From Paramyrothecium sp. XJ0827 (lineage: Eukaryota > Ascomycota > Sordariomycetes > Hypocreales > Stachybotryaceae), in contig JAJFPB010000009.1 of assembly GCA_020881915.1 (NCBI GenBank), positions 3,100,001-3,164,000 of the forward strand: a stretch of DNA of 64,000 nucleotides, given 5' to 3'. Below the pieces are notes generated by a model. It was given only the letters and a program-made list of their open reading frames with translations. It was not told the origin of the DNA and ran no database searches. Of this stretch, positions 10,744 through 22,500 are shown piece after piece (the stretch's first letter is position 1; each line of letters begins with the position of its first letter). The position numbers were made by a program, and so were the translations under genes.

Positions 10744-12014
10744 TGTGGTTGGCTAAGTAGTATTACGTGAAATAGGTCTATGATCACCACGCTATCTAAA
10801 GACAAGCTTCCTCTAAGAAACTACTACCGATCTAGAAGAAGCATAGCAACCTAGTGTAAGAACCTATTTATAGCCTACTAAGAATATAGCTTCAAAGGTA
10901 GTTTAATCTCATGGAGTACTGCTTAAGCCTCCTTGGAGTCTAAGTGCCAAGCTCAAGTCTTAATTACAAGACCCTCAGTAATTCTATGAATGGTTCTATT
11001 ATTATTCAAGTAGAGAGTTCGTTGCTATTACGTCGCCATAGTGCCAGCCATTTTAACAATGTTTCAGATATGACCCCCATTCATCTGAATGTTGGACAAG
11101 AAATCTAGCTCGGTTGCTGAGATCGAGGAGGGCGTGCAGAAAGAAAGGCTCCAGTGGCTGAAATGTGTACTCGTTCGTCAATTGTCTCAATTCAAGAATG
11201 GTTGGACGTATTGAGCCGAAGCTAGTATATCTAGGTATCCTGCCAGGTTCCCCCACCAAGCTGCTTCTTCTCGGAATTGGCGCCAAGAAAAATATTGGCT
11301 GAGATGGTCTTTTAAAAAGGACTTGAGTAGTAGCAGTTCCACTCCGTACAAGTAGCCGCAGATAGAGATATCCGAACAGATGACTTTGGGAAAGTCCCTT
11401 TTGATATCACCATAGACATGAGCTTCATTAAGATGCTAGCACTCTTACCAGCTTTCCTATAGACAACGACATGTATACTTATGTCCTTGAATCCATCAAA
11501 TCCTGTTACGCATCCGAATCTTGGTTCTGTAGGTGAGGGTGCTTCAACGGATTTCTTTGCAATTGTGCTGCTTCAATAGAATGCGCCACAATACTTGCCA
11601 GCAATAGTCAATTGCGCAGTCGCAGCGCCTGGCTGCTATCCGAAATAAAGTAAATACAGCCACCGTAGGCTATATCAGGGCCATAAGAGCACCACGTCCC
11701 TTATCTTGCAGACCGCTGCTATCAACCTTTTCCGAATCAAACACAACTCTGTCTATTCTCCTTTTCTGTGTCCTCAAGGAATGGTTTGATTGACTTAAGT
11801 CGATCGAAGAAGGCACTAAATTATCTTCCTTATGGCAAGGTAGCAACATATTGCAATATATTCGCTAACGCTGATCGATTCAACTAAACACCTACATGAA
11901 TTGAATCACGAGTTCCTCGATGGCATCATCTCATGCCCTTTCTGGTTTCTGCACGTAGATCGTTTTCCTAAGACAAGTCAGTACCTCTGCACGAAGGTCT
12001 TCGAGAGAACACCC
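10744..12014. other. Gene-poor stretch
   Basis: No family was recognised. A minus-strand open frame of about 70 codons (roughly 11410-11195, Trp-, Leu- and Tyr-rich) looks codon-like but is unmatched and lacks a clear start. The rest is AT-leaning with scattered stops in all frames. Confidence 0.4.
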
Positions 12015-13320
12015 TCACAAAGGATAATAAGCCTGCAGGGACCTATTCTTGATCGCTTGGCGGACCTTGCTCAGCAACACCTCCACCTCTTCTCTACTCC
12101 AGTCTAGCAAGTTCGTGCAAATATACGAGGCGAAGCCCTCCAATCCTTGCTCCAGGCTGGCACGATTGAACATACCTACCTCTTTCCACTTCTTCTCCAG
12201 GGCCCAGTCACCGATAGGTAACCTCACAGTATCTTGGTAGATGATGCCCGAAAACCCTGCGTCACGTATCCAGCGCTCCCAGAAGACAGGGACCTCGAAG
12301 GATCGGCCCATCTTATTGCCGGCATCGCGGAAAATCTGTCCCCATTGATGCCAGATACAGTCGTCCGGAAACAAGCCTGTGTTGGGAGAGATGGGCAACG
12401 CAAATTCGGTGTGTTCGAGCCAGCCGCCGGGCTTGAGGCAGCGAAGGCATTCGTTGTACAGCTTCGGCCAGTCTTGCACGCAACCTACCATGCCGCGAAT
12501 GTGGATGTAGTCAAGACTGTTGCTCTTGTAGGTCCACTCGGCTTCGCAGTTATCGATCTCAAAGTGACAGTTGGGAGGAACCCAGCCCGGTTGGATGGGT
12601 GAGATATCAGTGCCAATGACCTCGCTAGACGGGAATTCATCTGCGAAATCGCTGCCACATGATACTAGTCAGCAGCCTGTGATTGACAGGAGAACACGAT
12701 CTGGACTTACATAGCCCAGATACCAGTGCCCGTGCCTACATCAAGAACCTTCTGGGGCTTCTCAAGTGGCGACAAGTAGAGCTTGTTGTCCATAGCTAGG
12801 GAGATCATGTGGTGCCTAACCCCAGTCAGTCGGCGAAGTCATGGTGGTTTGAAGCCAACCTATCTGCAACATACGTAATATCCAAGCCTTCATTCTGAAT
12901 GTCATCGTTAGGACCCCTGCTACCGCATTAGGAATTTCCACTACAACCGAAGCATGGAGCCTACCAATATTCGGCACCTTCATAATTATGGTAGGTCCGT
13001 CCATGGATCTTGCGAAACTGGAGAATGGTAGACCCTAGGGAAGCGGTTGAGCTACGGTAGCTTTGGCTAATAAGCGTCGGTTTCGTCAGCAGCGCGACGA
13101 TATCAAAGATTTCAGTGCAGTGAAGGGGATGCGTATTTACTCGTCTAGGGCCGAATCGGCGTCATCATCACGAGCCTCAGCAACAGTTGGATCCTGCCCG
13201 CTGGTTAGCCATCTGAGCCTGCGCTACTTGAGACGGAATCGTTGAGGGCGTCTCGGCCGAATGTCTTACCGCGCCGATTGGCTCAGCGTTGCTCTGCACG
13301 GTTGGCTCTGGCGATCCCAT
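12015..13320 (-). CDS. LaeA-like SAM-dependent methyltransferase
   Basis: Six exons join in phase: 13320-13270, 13193-13141, 13066-12965, 12916-12875, 12815-12711 and 12651-12015. The fungal LaeA-like layout is seen: an acidic N-terminus with DDADSAL, then STILQFRKIHGRTYHNY, a short linker with PNDD, and a class I methyltransferase core with motif I VLDVGTGTGIWA, IGTDISPIQP, and LKPGGWLEHTE. Length is about 325 residues. LaeA relatives influence secondary-metabolite gene expression, though many paralogues are of unknown role. I cannot separate true LaeA from a paralogue, and the distance of over 20 kb from the PKS-NRPS gives no functional proof. The frame is intact. Exons 2, 3 and 4 are very small (42-102 nt), so automated gene models may miss them. 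Confidence 0.85.
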
Positions 13321-13473
13321 GGCTGATTTAGGAGAAGCGATTTGTGACGTGATGAGATTTTTTACAAGACAGCTTGCATTTTCCCCTCTCCCTTATCAGC
13401 TCGCAATCCACTTGCCTGTTGGGGACGCGCCAAATTGTGGCATGTGATTTGCTGACATTGGCGCCCCCCCCCT

Positions 13474-13499
13474 CTCCCCCGGTCGCGGTGCCGGGGGAG
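13474..13499. other. Perfect 9-bp GC-rich inverted repeat
   Basis: CTCCCCCGG at 13474-13482 is repeated in inverse as CCGGGGGAG at 13491-13499 across an 8-base loop. It lies about 155 bp upstream of the LaeA-like start, next to a run of nine C at 13463-13472. It could form a strong stem or be a binding site for a zinc-finger protein. Function is unknown. Confidence 0.6.
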
Positions 13500-13691
13500 G
13501 CGGTGGTCATGGGACGCAAGTGCTAGGTAATCCAGGGTTACAAGCAAGAGATATTCCGTGGCAGTTAAAGCACGAATAAATGAAAATAAAATTACCTCCC
13601 AAAAGTCTAGTAGTATAGGAGCCTACAATAACCCTAAGCCTTATCATTCCTAGGAATCTTTATAATTATCCTGCCCAGAAATAAATAATAT

Positions 13692-13765
13692 ATTAAGAAA
13701 TTTATTAAGATAACCCAAATTTAAGAATTTCAAATAGGGACCTAGATACAATAAAAATAATTCAA
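13692..13765. repeat. 74-bp dispersed repeat, less mutated copy
   Basis: This aligns without gaps to 18712-18785. Only about five bases differ, and in every case this copy has C or G where the other has T or A. The family is unidentified; it is probably a fragment of a transposable element. Confidence 0.7.
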
Positions 13766-14139
13766 ATTACCTGAGATCAGGGCATAAACATTAGGCAGCG
13801 AAGAGAACCAAAGTGAACAAAATGGTTATCCCCATGGACTCGATGGTGACCCCGTAGGATGCCTCGTGATCTATTTCTTCGCTTACGCCCAACGGCATGC
13901 TCGGCGCTTACATCAACTAATTTGTAAGAAGCCTCCCTTCAGCTAATGATTGTTTTTGCGCGCGTTTTGACTGGAAAGAACACATACAAGGCGAGATCCA
14001 TTGGAGTTGGCCCCATGTAAGCGTGTCAACAAGGCGGAATTGGTTGGGGGCCGTTTGTTAGATCAGAAAACACAACAAACCAACAATCGTTGTTCCCCCT
14101 TTTCTATATACTCTTCCACCCTCTCCTTACCCCGCACCC

Positions 14140-15087
14140 ATGTCGAGAAATTATAAGGCTCCATTTTTCACGTTAATATCCAACCCAACTTGGCGAAAAC
14201 ACAGTACCCTCAGTATTAACAAAGGAGCCATGTCTCAACCAATATCTACAGCCCCTGAATATTCGCATGAGACAACCGTCGCAGCTATTACCTCATACTT
14301 CACCCTTGTATCCAGAGCGCACGGCTACCAAAAGATAAATACCCTAAGATATCCACCGCCGGGCGGATGGCCACAGATCAACAAAGACGACTTTGCCAGC
14401 ATGCATATGTCGCACGATGCTATAGAGCTCATTCGCCACATCCCTTACTTCGATAGGCCAAATGATATTCAAATCCTAACAGATATTACACCTGCATGGT
14501 ATACTAGTCCTAAAGGGATAGCACGTATAAAGCAAGACTGCCGCAGGATGCGCGCTGGAGAACCTTATGTGATGAGACCACTCCCTCCGCATATTCTTAC
14601 TCTGGCTGGCCCTGGCGAAGAACGAAAATATGGCTCCAGTGTTCGCATTGATGTTAAGCACGGATGGGTTATTGTGGATAACTGGCATGGGTTTTTCCCC
14701 TCGATGAATATCCCGCAAGATGGAGGATTAAGTCCCGAGGATGAGAAATATTTTGAAAAATACTGGCACAGTTGGCGGATTGATACGTTCTTTACTGCGT
14801 GCGACTGGAACCTACGGGAACTAATCTGGCTACCCCAAATGGAAGATGAATATGGCTTCGAGGGTTGGATGATACAAGATGCTCAGGAAGATGATCTTGG
14901 CATTAGCCCAGCCGAAAGAAGGCGGATCCTATGGGATGCAGGTTGGCCACATAAAAATTTCGACGCCCGTCGTGCTCGGAAGGAGCTTCGCCAACTGTGC
15001 GAAGATTTAGAGGATTCGGATGAGTCTGACGACGAGGAACGCAAAAGTCGCGAGCAAAAGGGCGAGGAGGGAGATGAAGAAATGTAG
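14140..15087 (+). CDS. Uncharacterised protein with acidic C-terminal tail
   Basis: A single exon encodes 315 residues from ATG 14140. A second ATG at 14230 (MSQPIST...) may be the true start, because the first 30 residues are basic and low in similarity to any domain. The protein is rich in Trp, Tyr and Pro and includes PPPGGWPQIN, a central DVKHGWVIVDNWHGFFP segment and a tail from about residue 275 that is mostly Glu, Asp, Lys and Arg. No signal peptide or membrane helix is visible. I do not recognise the family with certainty. It resembles lineage-specific ascomycete proteins of unknown function. The intact frame with ordinary codon use supports a real gene. Confidence 0.7.
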   Translation: MSRNYKAPFFTLISNPTWRKHSTLSINKGAMSQPISTAPEYSHETTVAAITSYFTLVSRAHGYQKINTLRYPPPGGWPQINKDDFASMHMSHDAIELIRHIPYFDRPNDIQILTDITPAWYTSPKGIARIKQDCRRMRAGEPYVMRPLPPHILTLAGPGEERKYGSSVRIDVKHGWVIVDNWHGFFPSMNIPQDGGLSPEDEKYFEKYWHSWRIDTFFTACDWNLRELIWLPQMEDEYGFEGWMIQDAQEDDLGISPAERRRILWDAGWPHKNFDARRARKELRQLCEDLEDSDESDDEERKSREQKGEEGDEEM

Positions 15088-15408
15088 CTGAGAAAAAAGG
15101 CGGTGATTTTTAGTGCTCACTCCCGCTGCTGTTCTCCTGAGCACTTAGGATATAAGTGTCTATACTTTTGCTCTGAGATATCGCTCAAAACTAGTAAAGT
15201 TCGAACATTCGCGAGAAGTGTGCATAGACGAACGAAGTTCTCAGAAAGTAACATGCTTCGAGAAATGTAAGTGCTTGCTCAAAAGCATCAAGTAACAAAA
15301 AGAAAGAAAACGCGTAGTATCTCAGATATCCGGTCTCTAAGACGGAAGAAGAAGAAGAAGACAAAGAGATCCAGTAGCACCACCTGTATTTCATCCTAAA
15401 TCAAGTGA
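15088..15408. other. Convergent 3' intergenic region
   Basis: This lies between the stop codons of two convergent genes. Nothing further was recognised. A (GAA)n-like run is present at 15347-15360. Confidence 0.5.
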
Positions 15409-17921
15409 CTAAGGTGCCTCAGTCTGCTGAGGAAGCATATCCATGATTGTGGACCCTGCAATAGCTGGTGTTGATGAGGCTTCACCATCACCCCGAGGTG
15501 TGGCTTCAGCGTAAGTCTCAACGGGCGTAGATGACGAAACACCATGGTGCTTTAGGCCCTGTAGCCTTTGCAAAAACTCCAGATATTGATCAATCCAATT
15601 TTCAAGCTCATCATCGCTGAGGTTTTCAATATCGTCGCCACCCGCATCCATGTCAACTTCCTCAAATTCCAAGCCGTGCAAAGTCTCGTTAAGGCCAATA
15701 ATCTCAGAAATACTGCGCTTTCTCTTCTGTCCCGTGTATTTGGGAATACCTGGCAGCTGCCCAAAGTATTCTTCAGGAATGCGACCGTCTAGTTTGCCTT
15801 TCTTGTTGAAATACTTGGCTTTCATAGCTGCTTCATCGGTGAAACCCAGCTGCTTTACCAAGTCATCGATCGTATCAAATACCAAAGCTACTCTCTCAGG
15901 GTCTGCTGCATTAGCAACTGCCGCTAGTTTAACAGACTGTAAGTTAGGTACACTGCGGTAACTTGCAGTATATTGTTGCTTATCGTTGTGTTCCTTATAC
16001 CATTCATCGTCAGTCAGTAAAGCCCAGCCGGGATCATTTGGAGCAAGGTCTTTTGGCCAGCACTCGTTCTGCTCTAGCCCATCGTCTTGATCTTTTGGCT
16101 GGCCATCCCAATCTCCAATACTGAAGATCATATGTGCTGTGCTCACTGTCACGGTTGTGTGATATGCTGAAATGAATAAATTAGTAGGTGAAGTTGATTC
16201 GCATGATTCGCTTACTTACTGGTAATATCCTTTGGGCTTTCCGATCTGACCTTGTTCGCCTTGTGGTCGCTTGTAATATAATCACTTTGGATGTAAGTCT
16301 TCTGAGCCTTAATACGACCATCATAGCTTGAGGACACAGCGGCATGCTTGTTGCAGAAGCCTCCCCAAAGGTTACCAGCACCTCTGTTCTGGGTATCTCT
16401 GAGGAAGCGAACCCGCTGGACCATGCCTTTCTGTTTCGCAACTTTATCGCCGGGCCAGAAATATCGAGGAGGCCATTCATCGCGATCACAGCCCTTCCAC
16501 AATAACTCGTTGCTGCCATCCTTTGTCTTCTGCAGTCCATTTTCATCGAGATCGCGCTCTCGGTACACAAAGCCGTTGGCCCAAGGCCACCAATGTTGTG
16601 CTTTGCCTCTCGGCGGTAACTTGGTAATGGCCGTATTACCCCAGCTGTTTGTGGTGTATCCGGACACGCTCGTACCGAGCGTGTCCCAACACGTCCATTC
16701 GGTCATACTTTTGGTTTTGGAATGCACAGACATAACAGATCTGACAGATGTTATTAGTTGACGTCATTGTTTCCTAGTCTGATCTAACTTTCTGGATGGA
16801 TTAACTGACCTATAATGGGAGCAGGCTTGACCCCACTCCTTTTTACATGTCTGGGGCTTCCCTGCAGGGGTATAACTACCAATCACCGGGTCCGTTGTTG
16901 TCCAATGATGCGTAGTCTTGCCATTATGACACTCTGAAGTTTTCTCAACCTCGCCGAACTTACCCTCTCTAACATTAGGAGGAGGTGCACGTTTGCCAAT
17001 CTTGCATGTTGGTTCTGGCTTCTTGGTCTCGGTAGCTGTTGATTTCTGGGCCTCTTCCTCTTTAGTTGTTGACTTGCCCTGGTGAATCACGGTGCTTTTC
17101 GGCGGGTCAGGTTTCGTGTCTCGCCTCTTGCATTTTTTCTTGTCTTTCCTCAGGCAACCTGTCGACGGAAGACCCCCCAGCATCGAGTCTGGGGCGTTCA
17201 CGAGGTCATCAAACATGTTATCGAGGGAGAAGTCCCATTTGGGAGGGGCACCGCCACATGTATCGCCAAACATTGGACCGAAGAACTCAGCGGCATCCAT
17301 ACCATTCTCGAACGCTGATTTGGCAAATTGGATGGTTTTGGCAACGGCCCGAACAGCGTGACCTCCAGGAACAAACGCGAGCCCGACTTCGGCAATTACT
17401 CCCAACGCTGGGAGCATGGTATCACAGAGGATTGTCTCGAATACCTCGCCTACCTTTGTGATTAACTCTATCACAATGTCGGCAATAACGTTCGCCAACG
17501 GAATCTCGCAAAGGCATACGCCGATCCTGTACTCGAGTCCATCATCGTCTTTCCAATGTGGTTGATCATTATCGGGATCCGAATCTATAGGAGCACTTCC
17601 GTCGCACTGAGGGTAAATGTTATTTGGATGCAGTCAGACAGAAACGCGGTTGGAACTTACACCATAGCTTGTCCCCTCACTATCCTCATACTGTGCGCGG
17701 CACCATCCTTTGCAAGGACGCAGGGACTTTTCCAAGTTCTCCTCATTCTTATAGACCATGCAAATGCCCAGGCGCTCCCAATTTTTTAGTACTTTGTCGT
17801 CGGGGCCCCTATCTCCACGAGCCACCAAGGCTGAGATTTGACGCCCATTGCTAAGAATAGGGAGGGTTGTAGCCAAGGCACTACTAGTAAGGAATACGAG
17901 CAAAGCGAGAAATTGTTTCAT
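15409..17921 (-). CDS. Large secreted protein, uncharacterised
   Basis: Four exons join in phase: 17921-17661, 17606-16810, 16740-16220 and 16166-15409, giving about 778 residues. A clear signal peptide (MKQFLALLVFLTSSALA) opens it. The N-terminal part has paired cysteines (CDG, VCLCE) and a hydrophobic, Ala/Val-rich segment around residues 120-170. A Lys/Thr/Pro-rich linker with dibasic sites (CKRR, GKRAPPP) follows. A Trp-rich domain in exon 3 contains WWPWANGFVYRERD, a CDRDEWPPRYFW block and GGFCNKH. The tail is acidic, with KRKRSIS. The CDxDEWPP block recalls NucA/NucB-type secreted nuclease domains found in some fungal secreted proteins, but this is a weak guess. All frames and splice sites are intact. 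Confidence 0.8.
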
Positions 17922-18010
17922 ATTGAAAGTGTTGAGTAAATTACTCTGTAAGACGTAAGGAAAGTATGATCAGGAATATGGCACAATTCATGACGAGAAG
18001 CTCCTTTTAC

Positions 18011-18020
18011 TTTATATATG
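18011..18020 (-). promoter_or_regulatory. Possible TATA element of the secreted-protein gene
   Basis: CATATATAAA on the minus strand lies about 90 bases upstream of the ATG at 17921. Placement is plausible for a fungal TATA-type promoter; there is no other support. Confidence 0.35.
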
Positions 18021-18711
18021 AGCCCCTTTCTCTCTGAGATACAATATCAAGCTGGTCCGCCGAACACACAACAAGGGAAAGCCAACATCAGTTTCAAACT
18101 TGTCCTAAAATAGAGCTCTGCGGTAGAGCTAGGAGTCTTTTGGGGGCGATGCAGGTGCGTGAAGAGACGATTTTGCGAGCTTCATTTCGAGCTTACCAAC
18201 AAGCTTAAACTATGAATAGACATGGGGGCGGCGGTGGCATTAGGTCAGGTATGGTAAGAAAATGTCCTTGGTTGATCAAATTTCTCTCCATCATTAGCAT
18301 ATAACTTCTTGTCGGACGAAAAGTCACATTCAGGGGTGCTATTTGGAGAGATCAAGAGCTGTGGTTTGTGACTCTGCGCTAGCTAACAGTTTTTAGCTCG
18401 CATCTGGAGGAAACGGGAGACTTATGTAACCAATATGGGGGCGCTCAGTTATGTCGATGGGTGAAATCCAGATGGTGGTCAGCTACGGGACAATGATTGG
18501 GGCCAAGGAGTGGCATCCCAGCCTGCCCCTGGTCTTATCTCACGCAAAACAGTTTTCTATCATATATCGACCTATCAAGCTGAGTTATTATTATAGCTTA
18601 ACTTTCTCCTCCTGAGTACTGAGGATAAAAGACCTGTTATTACTACTGTTGCTAAGGTCATGTAATAGGTCACGTGATTAGCTTGATTGCTACGGTAGCT
18701 TATATGGACTA

Positions 18712-18785
18712 ATTAAGAAATTTATTAAAATAACCTAAATTTAAGAATTTTAAATAGGGACCTAGATATAATAAAAATAATTTAA
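18712..18785. repeat. 74-bp dispersed repeat, more mutated copy
   Basis: Gap-free partner of 13692-13765. All differences are C-to-T or G-to-A relative to that copy, as RIP would produce. Confidence 0.7.
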
Positions 18786-18986
18786 TAGGGAGATCTAATA
18801 CCTAGAATCTTAAATATAGTAATAATAAAGTTAATAATAAAGATATTTATAATATAATATACTATAGGTACTTATAAGACTTAAGTTATTTATTTTAATA
18901 GGAACTTAATAAAGCTATTAAGATATTACTATATTACTAAGATCTTATAGTTATAGCTATAGTAATACTAATAATAAAGCTAAAGT

Positions 18987-19574
18987 TATAACGATCTAGG
19001 GTAGCCTTATACCATGAGGTATAGGGTAACTAAGGATTATTAGGGGGTTTATTTATTTTTAAACAAAATAATAGGAAAGTATCTAAAGTATATAAGGGAA
19101 TTATTACTAATCTATAAAAAAATAATATAATAAAGATTATCTTAGGGACTATATATTATTAATAGCTATTAAGTCTCTAATAGAATATATATAAGAGACT
19201 TACTATTTATATAGTTATCTTTTACTTACTTAATTACTATAATTCTTTCTAATTACTATAAGTATATACTTACTATAATCTTTCTTACTAATACTAGTCC
19301 TAAAGTATTCCTTTATTTTACTAAGTAAATATAGTACTTTTATTAAGTCCTAAAATAGCTATAATATTATATTTAATATATTTTCCTATTATATACCTAA
19401 ATCTTTTACTTTATTAGTTCTATATAACTATATCCTTAGTAAGGGTAAATATAGCCTTAAATTATAATCTATAAGCTAATTTCTTTATTTCTTCTATATA
19501 GTATCTATTATAACCTAAATAGATTATAGTTATTTTATTCTAGCTTAATTATAAGATTAGTATAAATTATAATA
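18987..19574 (-). repeat. RIP-degraded LTR of the left copy (its 3' LTR)
   Basis: TATAACGATCTAGGGTAGCC at the start matches the young LTR start TGTGACGATCTGAGGGTAGCC after G-to-A and C-to-T change plus a small deletion. The end matches TGTGACA as TATAATA at 19568-19574. Length is about 588 bp against 607 in the young copy. Confidence 0.8.
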
Positions 19575-22500
19575 TAATACTCCCTCTTCTAAAGCCAAGT
19601 CTTATAGCCTAATATCCTTCCCTATATAAGGTTATTAATTTCTCTATTTCTCTAGGTAAATATATATATCCTTTTTTTCCTTTATTTATATATTAATACT
19701 ATATTAAATAATAAGTCTTATAATACTACTATTAAATAAAAATCTCTTACCTATTATATTATTCTTTATAGCTATTTTACTAATATACTATATTCTTATT
19801 ATTTTAAATAAAAGAAAATATACCTTATATTAAATAGAGATTCTTACTACTATAGTAAGTATATATATTATAGCTAACCCTATAATAGTATTTTAGTTAC
19901 TTAATCTTATTTATTTTTTTATTTCTTTATATTATTTCTATTACTTATTTTTCTTAGTTACTAAGGTAATAAATACTTATAATAAATTAATAAAAGAGGA
20001 GAATAAAATAAGTAAAGCCCTCCTTAGACTTTATTCCTAATTAGCTAAGCTATAAGTAGATCTAGCCCTTGTAGCTAGTTACTTATCTTATATTTATATT
20101 ATTAGGTAGAAAACTAAAGAGAAGGAGAATAAGCTATTTACTTAGAATATAGTAGAGTTAAATAAGGAGAATTTAGTCCCTACCTTAAATATCTATAAGT
20201 ATATAATTATTAATAACCTCTAGTAGATAGGTTTATTTAATAAGCTTAATTAGGCTTTATTAGGTCTTAGTAATTTCTTAGAAGTAGATTCCTTAATTAC
20301 TAAGGGCTTTATCTCCTAATCTTCTTCTTAAAAGTAGTAATTTTTTATTTAGTATTTAGAAGATATTTAGGGGGTTCCTAGGTATTTTTACTTTTATTAT
20401 AGTTTTTTTATTTAATAAAATATAATTCTTCTTTATTTTTAGTTTATTTATATATAAGTATTTATTCTACTTTATATTTTTCTTCTTTTATAAATACCTT
20501 AATAAATTCTTCTATAGATTTATTATCTAATATAAGTTTTAGAAGTATTATATAGAATATTAAATAGTACTTTATTATTTTTAGTAACTCTAGCTTATAA
20601 TTAATATTTTTAATTTTATATAAGATTTTAAAGGATTTAAGTTTTTTATAATCTAATTTATTACTTAATTATATTATTTTTATATTTTTTTTAAGTAAAT
20701 AAACTATATTTCTCTCCTTAAAGATTAATTCTAATAATCTTTTTATATTATAATATTTCTTTATTTTCTAATTTATAAATAAAATTTCTTATTTTATTAT
20801 ATTATATAATTATTTAAGTTCTTTTATTTTAATAATAGCTAATTTATTAAGGGGATCTTTATATTTAATATACTTAATAATTAATTTAAATCTATAATTT
20901 ATATAGAATAATAATATTTTAGTAATCTCTAATTTAGTACTATTATAGTAATATTATACTATAAGTAGCTATTTTACTTAGTCTTTTTACTAATAATTAA
21001 TATAATAATAAAGATATTATTTTAAGATTTAATTTATATATTTTATTTATTTATTTATTTATAAGTAATAAGTAGTACTTAGCTTATAATTAATATTTAA
21101 GAGAGTTATTAATTTTTACTAGAATTTAAATATAAATATAGGTTCTTTATTAGAGATAATTTCTTTTAATATACTATATTAGTTTATAATATATTTATAA
21201 AAATAATATATTATATCTTTAGTATTAATTACCTTATTATAAGTAATAAAGTAAATATATTTAATAAGTCTATTAATAATAATAAAAATACTATTATAGT
21301 TATCTTTAGAGCTTAGTTTTTTTAATTAGAAGAACTTAATAATAAAGTCTTATAAAATTAATTACTAAGATCTAATTAGTACTAATAATAATTTAAGGTA
21401 TTTATAAGATTTATATTTTAAGGCTTTAATTTTATTATAAATATTATATTTTCTTATAACTCTTTTTATATTTTTCTTTATTTTAAAGTAATTATATATT
21501 TAATATACTACTTCTATAATTTTTTTAATTTCCTTATATTTAATAGTATAGTACTTATAGATTTTAATTAAAATTTCTTCTTATATTTCTTCTAGAATCT
21601 ATATTTAGTTATTATATATAAGTACTATATTATATTCTATATTTACTTCTATAAATACTTTTATAATATATATAATATATTTTTTACTTTATTTTTTAAT
21701 TTTATTATATTACTTATTTTCTATTTTAATTTTATAGGTTTTAATTAGATTAATAGTTTTTTATTTATAATTCCCTTCTAAATTTAAATATAATAATTAT
21801 TATATTACTTTAAAGATTTCTTATTTATATTTACTTTTCTAATTAAATATATTAGTATATTTATTCTTAGATTCTTTTTATTAAATAATTTTATAATTAA
21901 AGAATATAAGTATTTTTATATAGTAGATTTATTTTATTATTAGGATTTAAGTTATAATAAAGTAAGTAATATTTTAGTAATTAATATAGATCTTAATCTT
22001 ATATTCTATATTTATAAGGTAGTATTAGAATTTCTTAAATACTTTAATAATTATTATAAATTCTTTATTATAAATAAAGTAATAAAGTAAAGATCTAATA
22101 ATTTTCTTAAATTAAAAAGTAATAAAATATAGAAGTTTATTATTTTTTATTTATTTAATAGTAGCTCTAAGGATATAATTAGAGATATTAATTTCTAGAA
22201 TTATTTATTTCTTTAAATTAAAAATTATTAAAATAGATTTATTAATAATTTATTCTTTAATTTCTTTAAAGGCCCTTTAGGCTTTTAGGATCTATTTAAA
22301 AGATATATCTTTTTTAATTAGATCTATTAATAATTTAATAATTTTTTTAAAGTATTTAATAAAGTATTAATAATAATTAATAAATCTTAAAAAACTTTAA
22401 ATATCTTTAATATTATTTATAGGAGATTTCTATTTTTTAATTACTATAATTTTACTTTTCTTTATTTAAATTTTATTAGATTAAATAATATATTTAAGGA

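Larger units (their letters stand above)
13321..14139. other. Divergent intergenic region with hairpin and repeat fragment
   Basis: This separates the LaeA-like gene (minus) from the uncharacterised plus-strand gene. It holds a C-run and GC hairpin (13462-13499) and an AT-rich repeat-like patch (about 13565-13790). The plus gene is preceded by a pyrimidine-rich promoter with TTCTATATAC at 14101-14110, a possible TATA element. Confidence 0.5.
17922..18986. other. Promoter region grading into AT-rich repeat DNA
   Basis: No gene was recognised. Base composition is ordinary to about 18590, then becomes AT-rich with the 74-bp dispersed repeat at 18712-18785. This is the left shoulder of the transposon block. 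Confidence 0.5.
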
